Shown in pieces: positions 1-7,997 of a stretch of DNA of 30,785 bases (position 1 is the first letter of the stretch; every line of letters starts with the position of its first letter). The stretch is from assembly GCA_035526585.1 (NCBI GenBank), contig DATLCC010000002.1, positions 1 through 30,785 of the forward strand. The letters run 5' to 3'. The stretch is from JAJPHT01 sp035526585. GTDB lineage: Archaea > Thermoplasmatota > SW-10-69-26 > JACQPN01 > JAJPHT01. The notes beneath the pieces were generated by a model, which was not told the DNA's origin, ran no database searches, and saw nothing but the letters and a program-made list of their open reading frames with translations. A program made the translations under genes and the position numbers.

Positions 1-1
1 C

Positions 2-220
2 GCGAGCCCGATCTTCCTGGGCAAGATGTGCCAGCGCGGCACAGCGTGCCAGACGGACCCGAACGCGGAGACCGGCGACCGGCGCCTGGGCGACTTCTTC
101 GAGGCGGCCATCGACGCGCAGGGCTATCTCAACGTCGCCTACGCGGTCGCGATGGACGACAGCATCTCGCACCCTGCCTTCTCGAAGCAGATGAGTGGGC
201 CATTGTTGCGCGCAGGTTGA
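2..220 (+). CDS. Sialidase-like (BNR/Asp-box) secreted protein, C-terminal fragment
   Basis: Only the last 72 codons are present; the frame is open from the left edge and ends in TGA at 218-220. The fragment has the pattern G-K-M-C-x-x-G-x-A-C, then D-R-R-L-G-D-F-F, then a beta-strand-rich tail (LNVAYAVAMDD). The same pattern ends the complete sialidase-like lipoprotein at 22863-24167 (GNICAKGPAC, then DRSLLDY). This internal paralogy is the main support for the call. Such proteins are extracellular beta-propellers, often annotated exo-alpha-sialidase, and their real substrate is usually unknown. No Asp box is visible in the part shown. It ends 25 bases before the proposed fdhD start and is probably an unrelated gene on the same strand. 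Confidence 0.5.
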   Translation, partial: ASPIFLGKMCQRGTACQTDPNAETGDRRLGDFFEAAIDAQGYLNVAYAVAMDDSISHPAFSKQMSGPLLRAG

Positions 221-245
221 AGGCCCCTCGGTGGCATCGCGCCGC

Positions 246-1049
246 ATGCGCCCCTCCTCGGTCGCGTGGCCCGTGCGCAAGCTGCGCGCCGGCGCGCTCG
301 CGCAGCCGCTGGAGGATGCCCTTGCTGCCGAGGAGCCCCTCGAGATCCGCCTGAACGGGCGCGCGGTCGTCGTCACGATGCGCACGCCCGGCAACGACGA
401 GGAGCTCGCGGTCGGCTTCCTGCACGACGAGGGGATCCTCGCGCGCGACGCGCATGTGCGCGCTCACGTGCTCGCGAATCCGCTTGACCCCGCGCAGGGG
501 AACATCGTCGACGTGCGCGTGGAACCAGGCGCGCTGCGCAAGCTGCCCGGACAGCGGGCCTTCCACGCCTCGAGCGCGTGCGGCGTCTGCGGCCAGGCCA
601 GCCTCGAGGACATGCAGCGAGATTTCGCGCCCGTCACGAGCGCGCTTTGCGTCGGCTCGGCGCAGCTTCTTGCGCTTCCCGCGCAGCTTCGGGCCTCGCA
701 GGAGGTCTTCGACCGCACCGGCGGCCTGCATGCGGCCGCGCTCTTTGGCGCCGGCGAGCTCCTCTGCGCGCGCGAGGACATCGGCCGGCACAACGCGGTC
801 GACAAGGTCGTGGGCTGGGCGTACAACGCGCGCCGCCTGCCTCTGTCCGACTCGGTGCTCATGGTGAGCGGCCGCGCGGGCTACGAGGTCGTGCAGAAGG
901 CCGTCGCGGCCGGGATCCCCGTCGTCGCCGCGGTGGGCGCGCCGTCGTCGCTCGCCGCGCGGCTCGCCGAGCAGGCCGGGCTCACGCTTGTCGGTTTCCT
1001 GCGCGACGGCGGTTTCAACGTCTACTCGCACGCGGAGCGCATCGCATGA
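246..1049 (+). CDS. fdhD: FdhD sulfurtransferase for formate-dehydrogenase-type molybdoenzymes
   Basis: 267 residues, the usual length for FdhD. In this family the protein passes sulfur from a cysteine desulfurase to the molybdenum cofactor of formate-dehydrogenase-like enzymes in the cytoplasm. Visible hallmarks are SSACGVCG with the CxxC pair at about C112 and C115, GxEELAVGFLHDEGI-like residues near the N-terminus (NDEELAVGFLHDEGI), the cofactor-binding stretch DIGRHNAVDKVVG, and SGRAGYEVVQKA near the C-terminus. The ATG at 246 is chosen because similarity begins soon after it; an in-frame GTG at 231 and ATG at 195 are alternatives, the latter overlapping the upstream gene. The stop overlaps the start of the next gene (ATGA at 1046-1049), so the two are translationally coupled, and the neighbour is the expected client enzyme. 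Confidence 0.95.
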   Translation: MRPSSVAWPVRKLRAGALAQPLEDALAAEEPLEIRLNGRAVVVTMRTPGNDEELAVGFLHDEGILARDAHVRAHVLANPLDPAQGNIVDVRVEPGALRKLPGQRAFHASSACGVCGQASLEDMQRDFAPVTSALCVGSAQLLALPAQLRASQEVFDRTGGLHAAALFGAGELLCAREDIGRHNAVDKVVGWAYNARRLPLSDSVLMVSGRAGYEVVQKAVAAGIPVVAAVGAPSSLAARLAEQAGLTLVGFLRDGGFNVYSHAERIA

Positions 1050-3247
1050 CGCGCGCGTGGCGCCGCCTCGTGCCGTTCGGCATGGCCGTGCCTGGGAAGC
1101 CGCGCCACTACCGCGAGATGCTGCGCATCGCGTGGGAGAACAAGGACAACGCGGCCTACGCGATGCGCATCCTCAAGCACGGCGTCTGCGACGGATGCAG
1201 CCTCGGCCCGCGCGGGCTCCAGGACGACGTGATGAAGGGCACGCATCTCTGCCTCACGCGCCTGAACCTGCTTCGGCTCAACACGATGGGCGCGATGCGC
1301 GAGGAGGACTGGAGCGACGCCGCGCGCCTGCGGAGCATGCACAACGACGAGCTGCGCAAGCTCGGCCGTGTACCGTACCCGCTGCTGATGCGGCGCGGGG
1401 AGAAGGGATTCACGCGCATCTCGTGGGACGAGGCGCTCGACACGGCGGTCGGCTGGATGCGCGCGACGCCGCCCGGGCGCTCCGGATACTTCGTGACCTC
1501 GCGCGGCATCACGAACGAGACGTACTACACCATCCAGAAGCTCGCGCGCCTCCATGGCACGAACAACGTGGACCTCTGCTCGCGCCTTTGCCACGCGCCG
1601 ACCGTGAATGCGCTCAAGAGCACGATCGGCTACGCCGCGCCCACGGTCTCGCTCTCCGACCTGATCGGGACCGATCTCCTCATCCTCTTTGGCACGGACC
1701 TCGCGAACAACCAGCCCGTGACGATGAAGTATCTCGCGCTCGCGAAGAAGCGCGGCACCCGGGTCGTCGTCGTGAACCCGGTGCGCGAGCCGGGCTTGGA
1801 GCGTTACTGGGTCCCGAGCATGCCCAGGAGCGCGCTCTTTGGCACGTCCATCATGGACGACTTCCACCAGGTGAACGTCGGCGGCGACATCGCCTTCATC
1901 ATGGGCGTGCTGAAGGCGCTCCTCGACATCCCCGGAGGCGTCGACCGCGCGTTCGTCTCCGAGCGCACGCAAGGGTGGCCCGAGCTCGAGGCGCATCTGC
2001 GATCCCTCCCGTGGGCGCAGCTCGCGGAGCGCAGCGGGATCGAGCGCGCCGGCATGGAGCGCCTGGCCACGCAGTACGCGGCCGCGCGCACCGCGGTCCT
2101 GTGCTACTCGATGGGGCTCACGCAGCACCGCCATGGCGTGGACAACGTGCGCGCGATCGTCGACCTCGCGCTCGCGCGCGGGATGATCGGGCGGGAGAAA
2201 TGCGGCATCATGCCGATCCGCGGGCACAGCGGCGTGCAGGGCGGCGGCGAGTGCGGGGTGGATCCCCAGCGCTTCCCGGGCGGATATGATATCACGGCAG
2301 AGAGTGCCGAACGGCTTTCCCGCCTGTGGGGACACGTCGTGCCGTCGGAGGAGGGCATGTTCACGGGCGACATGATGGAGTCGATCCTCAGGGGCGACAT
2401 GGACCTCCTCTACTGCCTGGGCGGGAACCTCCGCGAGACGATGCCCGATCCGCGCGCGATGGAGCGCGGCCTGGGGCAGGTGCGCTATCGGATCCACCAG
2501 GACATCGTGCTCAACAGCAGCACCGTCGTCGAGCCCGGCGAGGCGGTGCTTGTGCTTCCCGCGCAGACGCGCTACGAGCAGCGCACCGGCGGCACGAGCA
2601 CGTCGACCGAGCGGCGCATCCGCTTCACGCCCGAGATCCCGGGTCCGCGCATCGGCGAGGCGCGCGCCGAGTGGGAGATCCCCGCGCAGATCGGCGCGCG
2701 GCTGCGGGGCGCGCGCTTCTTCGAGTACGCGGACTCGGCGGCCGTGCGCGCGGAGATGGAGAAGGCGATCCCGTATTACGAAGGTATTACGCGGTTGGAG
2801 AAGGAGGGAGACTGGATCCAATGGGGCGGCCCGCAGCTCTGCGCGGACGGGTTCCCGAACATGCCCGGGGGCCGCGCGCGCTTCACCGCGCCGCCGCTCC
2901 CCGACGATCGCATCCCGGCCGGCATGTTCCAGATGTCGACGCGCCGAGGGAAGCAGTTCAACAGCATCGTCTTCCAGTCGAAGGACCCGCAGATGTCGAA
3001 CGCCGATCGCCGCGCCGTCCTGATATCACCCGCGGACGCGGCGGCGCTAGGGCTTGCGAAGGGCGACCGCGTCGTCCTCTCGAACGACGTGGGACGCTTC
3101 GAAGGGCACGTGCAGCCCGACGACGTCGCCCGCCGCCACGTCGTCCTCTACTGGCCCGAGGCGAACGTGCTCCTCGCGCGCCGCTACGACGCGGAAGCCG
3201 GCATCCCCGACTACAACGCGTTCGTGCGCATCGAGAAGGTCCCCTGA
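1046..3247 (+). CDS. YdeP-type (TIGR01701-like) molybdopterin oxidoreductase
   Basis: 733 residues, as expected for the FdhF/YdeP family of Mo-bis-MGD oxidoreductases. C48 and C51 (CDGCSLG) match the CPGC motif that binds an iron-sulfur cluster in E. coli YdeP. C182 in SRLCHAPT aligns with the Mo-ligating Cys or Sec of formate dehydrogenase (R-V-U/C-H-G-P). Other family marks are NTMG at about residue 76, RGHSGVQGGGECG, GGNLRETMPDP, and a C-terminal molydopterin-dinucleotide-binding barrel from about residue 625 (TRRGKQFNSIVFQ, then SPADAAALGLAKGDRV). Family members have poorly known substrates; in E. coli YdeP is linked to acid resistance. The start overlaps the fdhD stop by four bases. No electron-transfer subunit or membrane anchor is encoded nearby, so a true formate dehydrogenase complex is not supported. 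Confidence 0.9.
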   Translation: MTRAWRRLVPFGMAVPGKPRHYREMLRIAWENKDNAAYAMRILKHGVCDGCSLGPRGLQDDVMKGTHLCLTRLNLLRLNTMGAMREEDWSDAARLRSMHNDELRKLGRVPYPLLMRRGEKGFTRISWDEALDTAVGWMRATPPGRSGYFVTSRGITNETYYTIQKLARLHGTNNVDLCSRLCHAPTVNALKSTIGYAAPTVSLSDLIGTDLLILFGTDLANNQPVTMKYLALAKKRGTRVVVVNPVREPGLERYWVPSMPRSALFGTSIMDDFHQVNVGGDIAFIMGVLKALLDIPGGVDRAFVSERTQGWPELEAHLRSLPWAQLAERSGIERAGMERLATQYAAARTAVLCYSMGLTQHRHGVDNVRAIVDLALARGMIGREKCGIMPIRGHSGVQGGGECGVDPQRFPGGYDITAESAERLSRLWGHVVPSEEGMFTGDMMESILRGDMDLLYCLGGNLRETMPDPRAMERGLGQVRYRIHQDIVLNSSTVVEPGEAVLVLPAQTRYEQRTGGTSTSTERRIRFTPEIPGPRIGEARAEWEIPAQIGARLRGARFFEYADSAAVRAEMEKAIPYYEGITRLEKEGDWIQWGGPQLCADGFPNMPGGRARFTAPPLPDDRIPAGMFQMSTRRGKQFNSIVFQSKDPQMSNADRRAVLISPADAAALGLAKGDRVVLSNDVGRFEGHVQPDDVARRHVVLYWPEANVLLARRYDAEAGIPDYNAFVRIEKVP

Positions 3248-3248
3248 G

Positions 3249-3824
3249 ATGGCCGACGACGTGACCACGAAGATCGCGAAGGCCTCTCTTCGTGGTCTTC
3301 GTGAGCCTCGTGGTCCCGTATCGGGCGTCGTCCTCGCGGGCGGGCGCGGCTCCCGCATGGGCGCGTTCAAGCCGCTCCTTGCGTGGCGGGGCCGCACGCT
3401 GCTCTCGTATTCCTTGGCCGCGCTCGCGCCGCACTGCCACGAGATCCTCATCATGGCCGGCCCGCGCGCGGCCGAGGTGTCGCGGCAGGCCGAGGGCGCG
3501 CGCGTGCTCGCGGACCCGGGCGATGGGCCGCCCGTCGCGCTGCGGCTCGCGGCGCAGGCGGCGCGCTTCGACATCGTGCTCGTCGCGCCGGCGGACGCGC
3601 CCTTCCTGCGGGCCTCCACCTACGCGCCGCTGCTCGCGGCCGGACCGGACGCGCGGTTCGCCCTCGACGGCGTCGCCGACCCCCTGGTCGCCTGCTACGC
3701 ACGGAAGACGCTGCGCGCGTTCCGCGGCCGCTCGCTCCGGGAGATCGCGGCGCGCGACGTGGACGCGGGCGCGCTTGCCGGGGAGCTGCGCGACGTGGAC
3801 GAGCCGGGGGACCTCGCAGGTTAG
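3249..3824 (+). CDS. mobA: MobA-like molybdenum cofactor guanylyltransferase
   Basis: 191 residues. MobA attaches GMP from GTP to Mo-molybdopterin, giving the MGD cofactor needed by the preceding enzyme. The nucleotide-binding signature GVVLAGGRGSRMG followed by KPLLAWRGRTLL lies at about residues 26-48, and the metal-site region appears as VLVAPADAPFL. The C-terminal part (PLVACYARKTL, then RSLREI) is typical of short MobA proteins. It begins one base after the oxidoreductase stop, so it is the third gene of the Mo operon. The first 25 residues are not conserved and are encoded by a repeat-rich stretch with a 10-base inverted repeat; GTG at 3261 is an alternative start. A related nucleotidyltransferase such as MocA cannot be fully excluded, but the operon favours MobA. 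Confidence 0.85.
   Translation: MADDVTTKIAKASLRGLREPRGPVSGVVLAGGRGSRMGAFKPLLAWRGRTLLSYSLAALAPHCHEILIMAGPRAAEVSRQAEGARVLADPGDGPPVALRLAAQAARFDIVLVAPADAPFLRASTYAPLLAAGPDARFALDGVADPLVACYARKTLRAFRGRSLREIAARDVDAGALAGELRDVDEPGDLAG
3263..3297. repeat. Inverted repeat with tandem CTTCGTG units at the mobA start
   Basis: GACCACGAAG at 3263-3272 pairs perfectly with CTTCGTGGTC at 3288-3297 across a 15-base loop. The right arm continues into two further 9-base units of similar sequence (CTTCGTGAG, CCTCGTGGT) up to about 3315. The element sits just after the oxidoreductase stop and inside the non-conserved N-terminal codons of mobA, so it may be a hairpin that tunes mobA translation or a small repeat that entered the gap. 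Confidence 0.5.
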
Positions 3825-3881
3825 GTGCGTCATAGCCCTGCACGGCTAAGACCAGTGGGCGCCATCGGGTGCCTGTTCCGC

Positions 3882-4826
3882 ATGGTGTTCCGCGACCTGA
3901 CGACCGCCGAGGCAGAGCTTTCCTTCTACGAGCAGCTGGACGGGAAGAAGGTCGCCTTCATCGGGAGCAAGTGCGTGATCCTCGACCGCGACGCGCGCGA
4001 CCGCGTCCGCCCGGGCGAGCTCTGGCGCGTGCGGCTCGCCGACAAGGGGACGTTCTTCATCGGGTTCCCGGAGGCGAAGCTCGCCGAGGCGGCGAAGCGC
4101 GCGGGAGCGACCGTCGCGACGCTCCTCCCCCAGTTCGAGCGCGCGCTGCCTTCCGCCACGCCGCCCGCGCGCGACTCCCACGCGGCAAGCTCGCCCGTGG
4201 CGGTCTCCGTCCAGCCGACGCCCGCCACCGCGAGCCCCGTCGCGAAGGCGAAGCCCACACGCGTGAACGAAGGCCCGACCACGCTCGCGGGGATGACCCT
4301 GGAGCCCGACAACGTGATCCACGCGATGGACCGCGTCGCGTTCTTCGTCGACGGCGCGAACATCGACAACGCCTGCACGCACGCGGGCTTCTTCCTCGAC
4401 TGGCGAAAGACGCTTGGGTACTTCGTCGGCAAAGGGCTCTTTGGCGGCGCATACTACTTTTCGACGGATTACATGGACGACGAGGACGCGCAGATCCGCT
4501 TCCACGATGGCCTTGCCGCGGCGGGGTTCACGGTGCGCTCGAAGCCCGTGAAGCTCATCAAGGACAAGGTCACGGGCCAGGAGCGCGTCAAGGGCAACGT
4601 GGACATCGAGCTCGCGCTCGAGATGATCGCGCGCGAGAACACGTTCGACGTCGCCGTGCTCTTCAGCGGCGACTCGGACTTCAAGCGCGTCCTCGAGATC
4701 CTGCAGAGCCGCGGGAAGCGCATCTTCGTCGTGAGCTCGCGCAACAGCGTGAGCCGCGAGCTCATCCACGCGGCGGACAAGCCCGTGTTCTTCATGGAAG
4801 ACTTCCGCGCGATCATCGAGCGGTGA
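3882..4826 (+). CDS. NYN-domain (LabA/DUF88-like) putative ribonuclease with N-terminal extra domain
   Basis: 314 residues. The C-terminal half, from about residue 147, is a NYN domain of the PIN-like nuclease superfamily: FFVDGANID gives the first acidic residue, KGNVDIELALEMI the second, and FSGDSDFKRVLEIL the third, followed by RGKRIFVVSSRNSVSRELIHAAD. These are the metal-binding acids expected of an RNA-cleaving enzyme. An N-terminal segment of about 70 residues (FYEQLDGKKVAFIGSKCVILD, then ELWRVRLADKGTFFIGF) looks beta-rich and could be a small nucleic-acid-binding barrel; I do not recognise it. An Ala/Pro/Thr-rich linker joins the two. ATG at 3882 is chosen over an upstream ATG at 3825, which abuts mobA and encodes no conserved residues. 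Its biological target is unknown. Confidence 0.8.
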   Translation: MVFRDLTTAEAELSFYEQLDGKKVAFIGSKCVILDRDARDRVRPGELWRVRLADKGTFFIGFPEAKLAEAAKRAGATVATLLPQFERALPSATPPARDSHAASSPVAVSVQPTPATASPVAKAKPTRVNEGPTTLAGMTLEPDNVIHAMDRVAFFVDGANIDNACTHAGFFLDWRKTLGYFVGKGLFGGAYYFSTDYMDDEDAQIRFHDGLAAAGFTVRSKPVKLIKDKVTGQERVKGNVDIELALEMIARENTFDVAVLFSGDSDFKRVLEILQSRGKRIFVVSSRNSVSRELIHAADKPVFFMEDFRAIIER

Positions 4827-4831
4827 GGACG

Positions 4832-5659
4832 ATGATCCGCCGCCCTTTCGGCTCCACCGGCATCGAGGTCCCGATCGTCGGCCAAGGCACGTGGCAGATC
4901 AAGGACAAGAAGGCCGCGGGCGACGCGCTGCGTATCGGGCTTGACCTTGGGATGACGCACGTCGACACCGCCGAGCTCTACCGCGGCAGCGAAGAGGTCA
5001 TCGCTCCCGTGATCGGCGGGCGCCGCGAGGAGGTGTTCCTCGTGAGCAAGGTGCTGCCGCACCACGCGAGCTACGCGGGCACGCTCAAGGCCTGCGAAGC
5101 GAGCCTTGCGCGCCTCGGGACGACGCACCTCGACGTGTACCTGCAGCACTGGACGGACGGATCGTACCCCATCGGCGAGACGATGCGCGCGATGGGCGAG
5201 CTCGTGGACCGCGGGCTGATCCGCCACGTCGGGGTGTCCAACTTCGACGTCGACGAGCTCGACGAGGCGAAGAGCGCGCTCGGAAAGCACCGGCTCGCAT
5301 GCAACCAGGTGCTCTACCACCTGGGAGAACGTGGCATCGAGAGCGACATCCTTCCCTGGTGCCGCAAGAACGGGCTGGCGCTCGTCGGCTACTCGCCCTT
5401 CGGGTCGCGCGGTGGATTTCCCCCGTCAGGATCTGCCGGCGGGAAAGTCTTGGAAAAGGTGGCGACGCGGCTCGGAAAGAGCCCGCGGCAAGTGGCGCTC
5501 GCGTTCCTCACGCGGGAAGCCCCGCTCTTCGCGATCCCGAAGGCCGAGAAGGCGGATCACGTGCGGGAGAACGCAGGCGGCGCGTTCGCGCTGCCGAAGG
5601 ACGCGATCGAGGAGATCGAGGCGGCGTTCCCGATGCGGCCCGGCTTGCGCTTTCTGTGA
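4832..5659 (+). CDS. Aldo/keto reductase
   Basis: 275 residues, a complete NAD(P)H-dependent aldo/keto reductase of the (beta/alpha)8 fold. The catalytic tetrad is all present: D45 and Y50 in HVDTAELY, K73 in LVSKVLP and H106 in LQHWTDG. VGVSNFDVDEL and the C-terminal IPKAEKADHVRENAG (coenzyme-binding) are also typical. The substrate cannot be read from the sequence; small aldehydes or ketones are likely. The ATG at 4832 lies five bases after the NYN-gene stop with GTGAGG just upstream, so the two genes are probably cotranscribed, though no functional link is evident. Confidence 0.92.
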   Translation: MIRRPFGSTGIEVPIVGQGTWQIKDKKAAGDALRIGLDLGMTHVDTAELYRGSEEVIAPVIGGRREEVFLVSKVLPHHASYAGTLKACEASLARLGTTHLDVYLQHWTDGSYPIGETMRAMGELVDRGLIRHVGVSNFDVDELDEAKSALGKHRLACNQVLYHLGERGIESDILPWCRKNGLALVGYSPFGSRGGFPPSGSAGGKVLEKVATRLGKSPRQVALAFLTREAPLFAIPKAEKADHVRENAGGAFALPKDAIEEIEAAFPMRPGLRFL

Positions 5660-5668
5660 TCAGGGCGT

Positions 5669-5851
5669 TCAGGCGCCCTGGGCGTCCTTGTCTTCCTCGC
5701 CTTCGCCGGCGCTCTGAGGGTCGGGGACCTTCGAGGGCGTTGGCTGCGACGGCGGGCGCGTGTTCGACGGCTCGTGGACGTCCGTCGGATTCACGTTGCT
5801 GGGCTTCGCGGCGGGCTTTCCGCCGCTGGGTGCGGGAGGTGCGTTGGGCAT
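5669..5851 (-). CDS. Small proline-rich, disordered hypothetical protein
   Basis: 60 residues starting MPNAPPAPSGGKPAAKPSN and ending EGEEDKDAQGA. It is rich in Pro, Ser, Gly, Lys and Asp/Glu, with no hydrophobic segment or recognisable domain, so it is predicted to be disordered. An upstream in-frame ATG at 5869 would add six residues. It is convergent with the aldo/keto reductase and divergent from the next membrane protein. The strand has no competing reading frame with better coding character, which is the main support. Expression is unproven. Confidence 0.45.
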   Translation of the reverse strand: MPNAPPAPSGGKPAAKPSNVNPTDVHEPSNTRPPSQPTPSKVPDPQSAGEGEEDKDAQGA

Positions 5852-5963
5852 GAGGGCAGCTCGGCGCAAGGGGATTCAAGCCTTCTCGCCGGAAGGTCGA
5901 TGGCAGGGAAGATGGCGGGGAATAGGGACGCATTCAAGATGTCGGCCCCCTTCGTAGGTCCCG

Positions 5964-6158
5964 ATGCTGGAGCGACTCGCCGCGATGGGGAACCAGCTGC
6001 CGCCCCGCCTCAAGGCGCTCCTCAACCTCGCGATCACGCTCGCGCTCGTGCTCATGAGCGTCCCGTTCCTCTGGCGCGGCATCGAGGGGCGCGAGTGGGC
6101 CGAGGCCTCGACGGGCGCCGGGCTCCTCCTCCTGGGCGTGTTCAACCTCTTCACGTGA
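5964..6158 (+). CDS. Small membrane protein
   Basis: 64 residues with two probable membrane segments: one at about residues 18-36 (LKALLNLAITLALVLMSVPF) and one at about 47-63 (TGAGLLLLGVFNLF), joined by a short charged loop (WRGIEGREWAE). The N-terminus is basic (LPPRLK), so it probably faces the cytoplasm. ATG at 5985 is an alternative start. It ends four bases before the TPM-domain gene and is likely in its transcript. No family is recognised. Confidence 0.6.
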   Translation: MLERLAAMGNQLPPRLKALLNLAITLALVLMSVPFLWRGIEGREWAEASTGAGLLLLGVFNLFT

Positions 6159-6162
6159 GCCC

Positions 6163-6993
6163 ATGCGCGCGCTGCTGTTCCTCGCGATCCTCGTTCTCGT
6201 CGCCCCGGTCGCCGCGGCGTATCCTGATCCCGCGAAAGCGCCGCGCTACTACGACAGCGACTGCTTCCAGCCCTACGACAAGCGTTTCGTCCACGACCAC
6301 GTGGGCCTCCTCGCCGACTGGGGCGCGCAGCTCGAAGGCGCCGCGTGCGAGGTGTACGCCACGACGAGCGCGCACGTCGTCATCGTCACGGTGGAGGACA
6401 CCGAGGGCGAAGGGCTCGAGAACTACGCGCTCCATCTCTTCGAGGCCTGGGGCATCGGCGACGCCGATCGCGAGGACGGGCTCCTCATGCTCTACGTGGC
6501 GGACTACCTCCAGAGCGGCGACGCCGCGCTCCGTATCGAGGTGGGCTACGGCCTCGAAGGCGTCGTGAGCTCGCCCGTCACGAGCGACGTCTGGGACCTC
6601 ATGATCGAAGCCCGCGACAACTCGCTCGCGGCCGGCGACGACGAGCGCACCGCGCACGCGTACGCCATGGCGGCCGGAAGCGTCTACCTCATGGAGACGC
6701 TCGTGGACGGCTACACCGAGGCGGGCTTCCCGGCCCCGACGCCGCACGACGAGAGCCCGCCCTGGTGGTTCTGGCTCATCGTCGCGATCATCGTCATCGC
6801 CATCCTCGCCGCGCTCTCGAACTCGTCGCGCGGCCGCCGCGGCTGGGGCTATTACCCTGGAAGCGGCGCGTGGACGAGCCGCAGCAGCAGCATCTGGGTC
6901 GGGGGCGGTGGCCTCGGAGGCGGCGGCTTCGGAGGCGGCGGCAGCTTCGGCGGCGGCCGCAGCGGCGGCGGGGGCCGCGGCGGAAGGTTCTGA
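6163..6993 (+). CDS. TPM-domain (YgcG-like) membrane protein with glycine-rich tail
   Basis: 276 residues. A signal peptide (MRALLFLAILVLVAPVAAAY) is followed by a TPM domain at about residues 40-185, with VGLLADWGAQLE, HVVIVTVEDTEGEG and EDGLLMLYVADY followed by RIEVGYGLEG, typical of this family. A membrane segment follows at about 201-220 (PPWWFWLIVAIIVIAIL), and then a Gly-rich tail (GGGGLGGGGFGGGGSFGGG) ends the protein. TPM-domain proteins are found in bacteria and archaea, often next to LemA as here, and have been linked to membrane stress and, in plants, to photosystem II repair. The enzymatic role is uncertain. The domain would lie outside the cell with the tail inside. Confidence 0.88.
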   Translation: MRALLFLAILVLVAPVAAAYPDPAKAPRYYDSDCFQPYDKRFVHDHVGLLADWGAQLEGAACEVYATTSAHVVIVTVEDTEGEGLENYALHLFEAWGIGDADREDGLLMLYVADYLQSGDAALRIEVGYGLEGVVSSPVTSDVWDLMIEARDNSLAAGDDERTAHAYAMAAGSVYLMETLVDGYTEAGFPAPTPHDESPPWWFWLIVAIIVIAILAALSNSSRGRRGWGYYPGSGAWTSRSSSIWVGGGGLGGGGFGGGGSFGGGRSGGGGRGGRF

Positions 6994-7020
6994 TCGCATC
7001 ATCGACATGGAGTGGACGAA

Positions 7021-7602
7021 ATGGCGAAGGGAACGTGGATCGCGCTGGGCGTCGTCGCAGCCATCGTGCTCATCTTCTTGGGCATCGTCGGCTCGGCCGT
7101 CGGCACGTACAACAAGCTCACGAACGAGGACGTCGGCGTCGACGCGCAGGGCAAGCAGGTGGACGTGCAGTACCAACGCGCGTTCCGCCTCGTGCCGCAG
7201 ATCACCGAGCTCGCCGACAAGTACGTCGACAAGACGAGCGATGCCTACGCGAAGATCGTCGCGATGCGCACGGGCGTCGCGAACGCGCAGAACGGCACGC
7301 TCGCCGAGAAGGACGCCGCGGCGCAGAACGTGCAGACCGCGTTCACGTTCATGGTCGAAGCATATCCGGAGATCCGGAGCGACGCGATCTATGGCACAGT
7401 GATCGACGAGATCATCAACACGGAGAACAAGATCGCGGCCGAGAAGACGCGCTACAACGACCGCGTGCAGGAGTTCAACGCGCACCGCCGCCAGTGTTGC
7501 CTGCCCGTGATCGTCGCGGGCATGTTCGGGTTCCACGAGCGGGAGTTCATCGGCTTCAACGACCGGCCGAACACGGGAAGCTTCGGGAACAATACGCTGT
7601 GA
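7021..7602 (+). CDS. lemA: LemA family protein
   Basis: 193 residues: an N-terminal membrane anchor (WIALGVVAAIVLIFLGIVG) followed by the helical LemA domain. Visible family features are GTYNKLTNEDVGVDAQ, VQYQRAFRLVPQI, EIINTENKIAAEKTRYND and VQEFN. In most LemA proteins the last motif continues as YN-x(4)-P; here it continues through an insert with two Cys (HRRQCCLPVIV) and F-G-F-H. The ATG at 7021 is chosen because GGAG at 7009-7012 stands eight bases before it; GTG at 7012 is an alternative. It follows the TPM gene by 27 bases, a common gene pair, which suggests the two act together at the membrane. Confidence 0.88.
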   Translation: MAKGTWIALGVVAAIVLIFLGIVGSAVGTYNKLTNEDVGVDAQGKQVDVQYQRAFRLVPQITELADKYVDKTSDAYAKIVAMRTGVANAQNGTLAEKDAAAQNVQTAFTFMVEAYPEIRSDAIYGTVIDEIINTENKIAAEKTRYNDRVQEFNAHRRQCCLPVIVAGMFGFHEREFIGFNDRPNTGSFGNNTL

Positions 7603-7604
7603 CC

Positions 7605-7997
7605 TCAGTACGTCCGCACCGTGAGCTCGCGCACCGCCTCGAACTCGCGCACGTTCCGCGTCACGAGTTGCTCCTCGTCGGCGATGGCGATGGCGGCCAC
7701 CATGGCGTCGAAGGGATCGAGCGCGAGGCCGGCCGCCGCAGCGTCGGCAAGGAGCCGCCCGGCGACGAAGGCGTGCTCGATGGCGAACGGCGCGGCCGGC
7801 ACGCCCGCAAGGAGCGCCCGCAGCGCCGCCTCGTCGCGCGGCGGACGGCGTGAGCGCCCCAGCGCTTCCCAAAGCTTCGCGATCGCAGGCGCCGGCACGC
7901 GGAGCGCCTCGGACGTCGCCTCGATCTCCGCGAGCGCCGCACGCGCGCCCGGGTCTCCCCGGGCAAGGTCGATGAGGAAGCTCGTGTCCGCGATCAT
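7605..7997 (-). CDS. vapC: VapC-like PIN-domain toxin
   Basis: 130 residues with the PIN-domain acids in order: D4 in MIADTSFLIDLARG, E44 in IAKLWEALGR, D94 in LDPFDAMVAAIA and the late D/E in DEEQLVTRNVREFE. VapC toxins are Mg-dependent endoribonucleases that cut tRNA or rRNA when freed from their antitoxin. The start overlaps the vapB stop by four bases (ATGA), the standard arrangement in which the antitoxin is made first. It is convergent with lemA with almost no gap. Confidence 0.9.
   Translation of the reverse strand: MIADTSFLIDLARGDPGARAALAEIEATSEALRVPAPAIAKLWEALGRSRRPPRDEAALRALLAGVPAAPFAIEHAFVAGRLLADAAAAGLALDPFDAMVAAIAIADEEQLVTRNVREFEAVRELTVRTY

Noticed and set aside
1577..1600. Possible selenocysteine site in the molybdoenzyme
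   Set aside because: The position equivalent to the formate dehydrogenase Sec is an ordinary TGC cysteine codon (C182), and no in-frame TGA lies in the gene.
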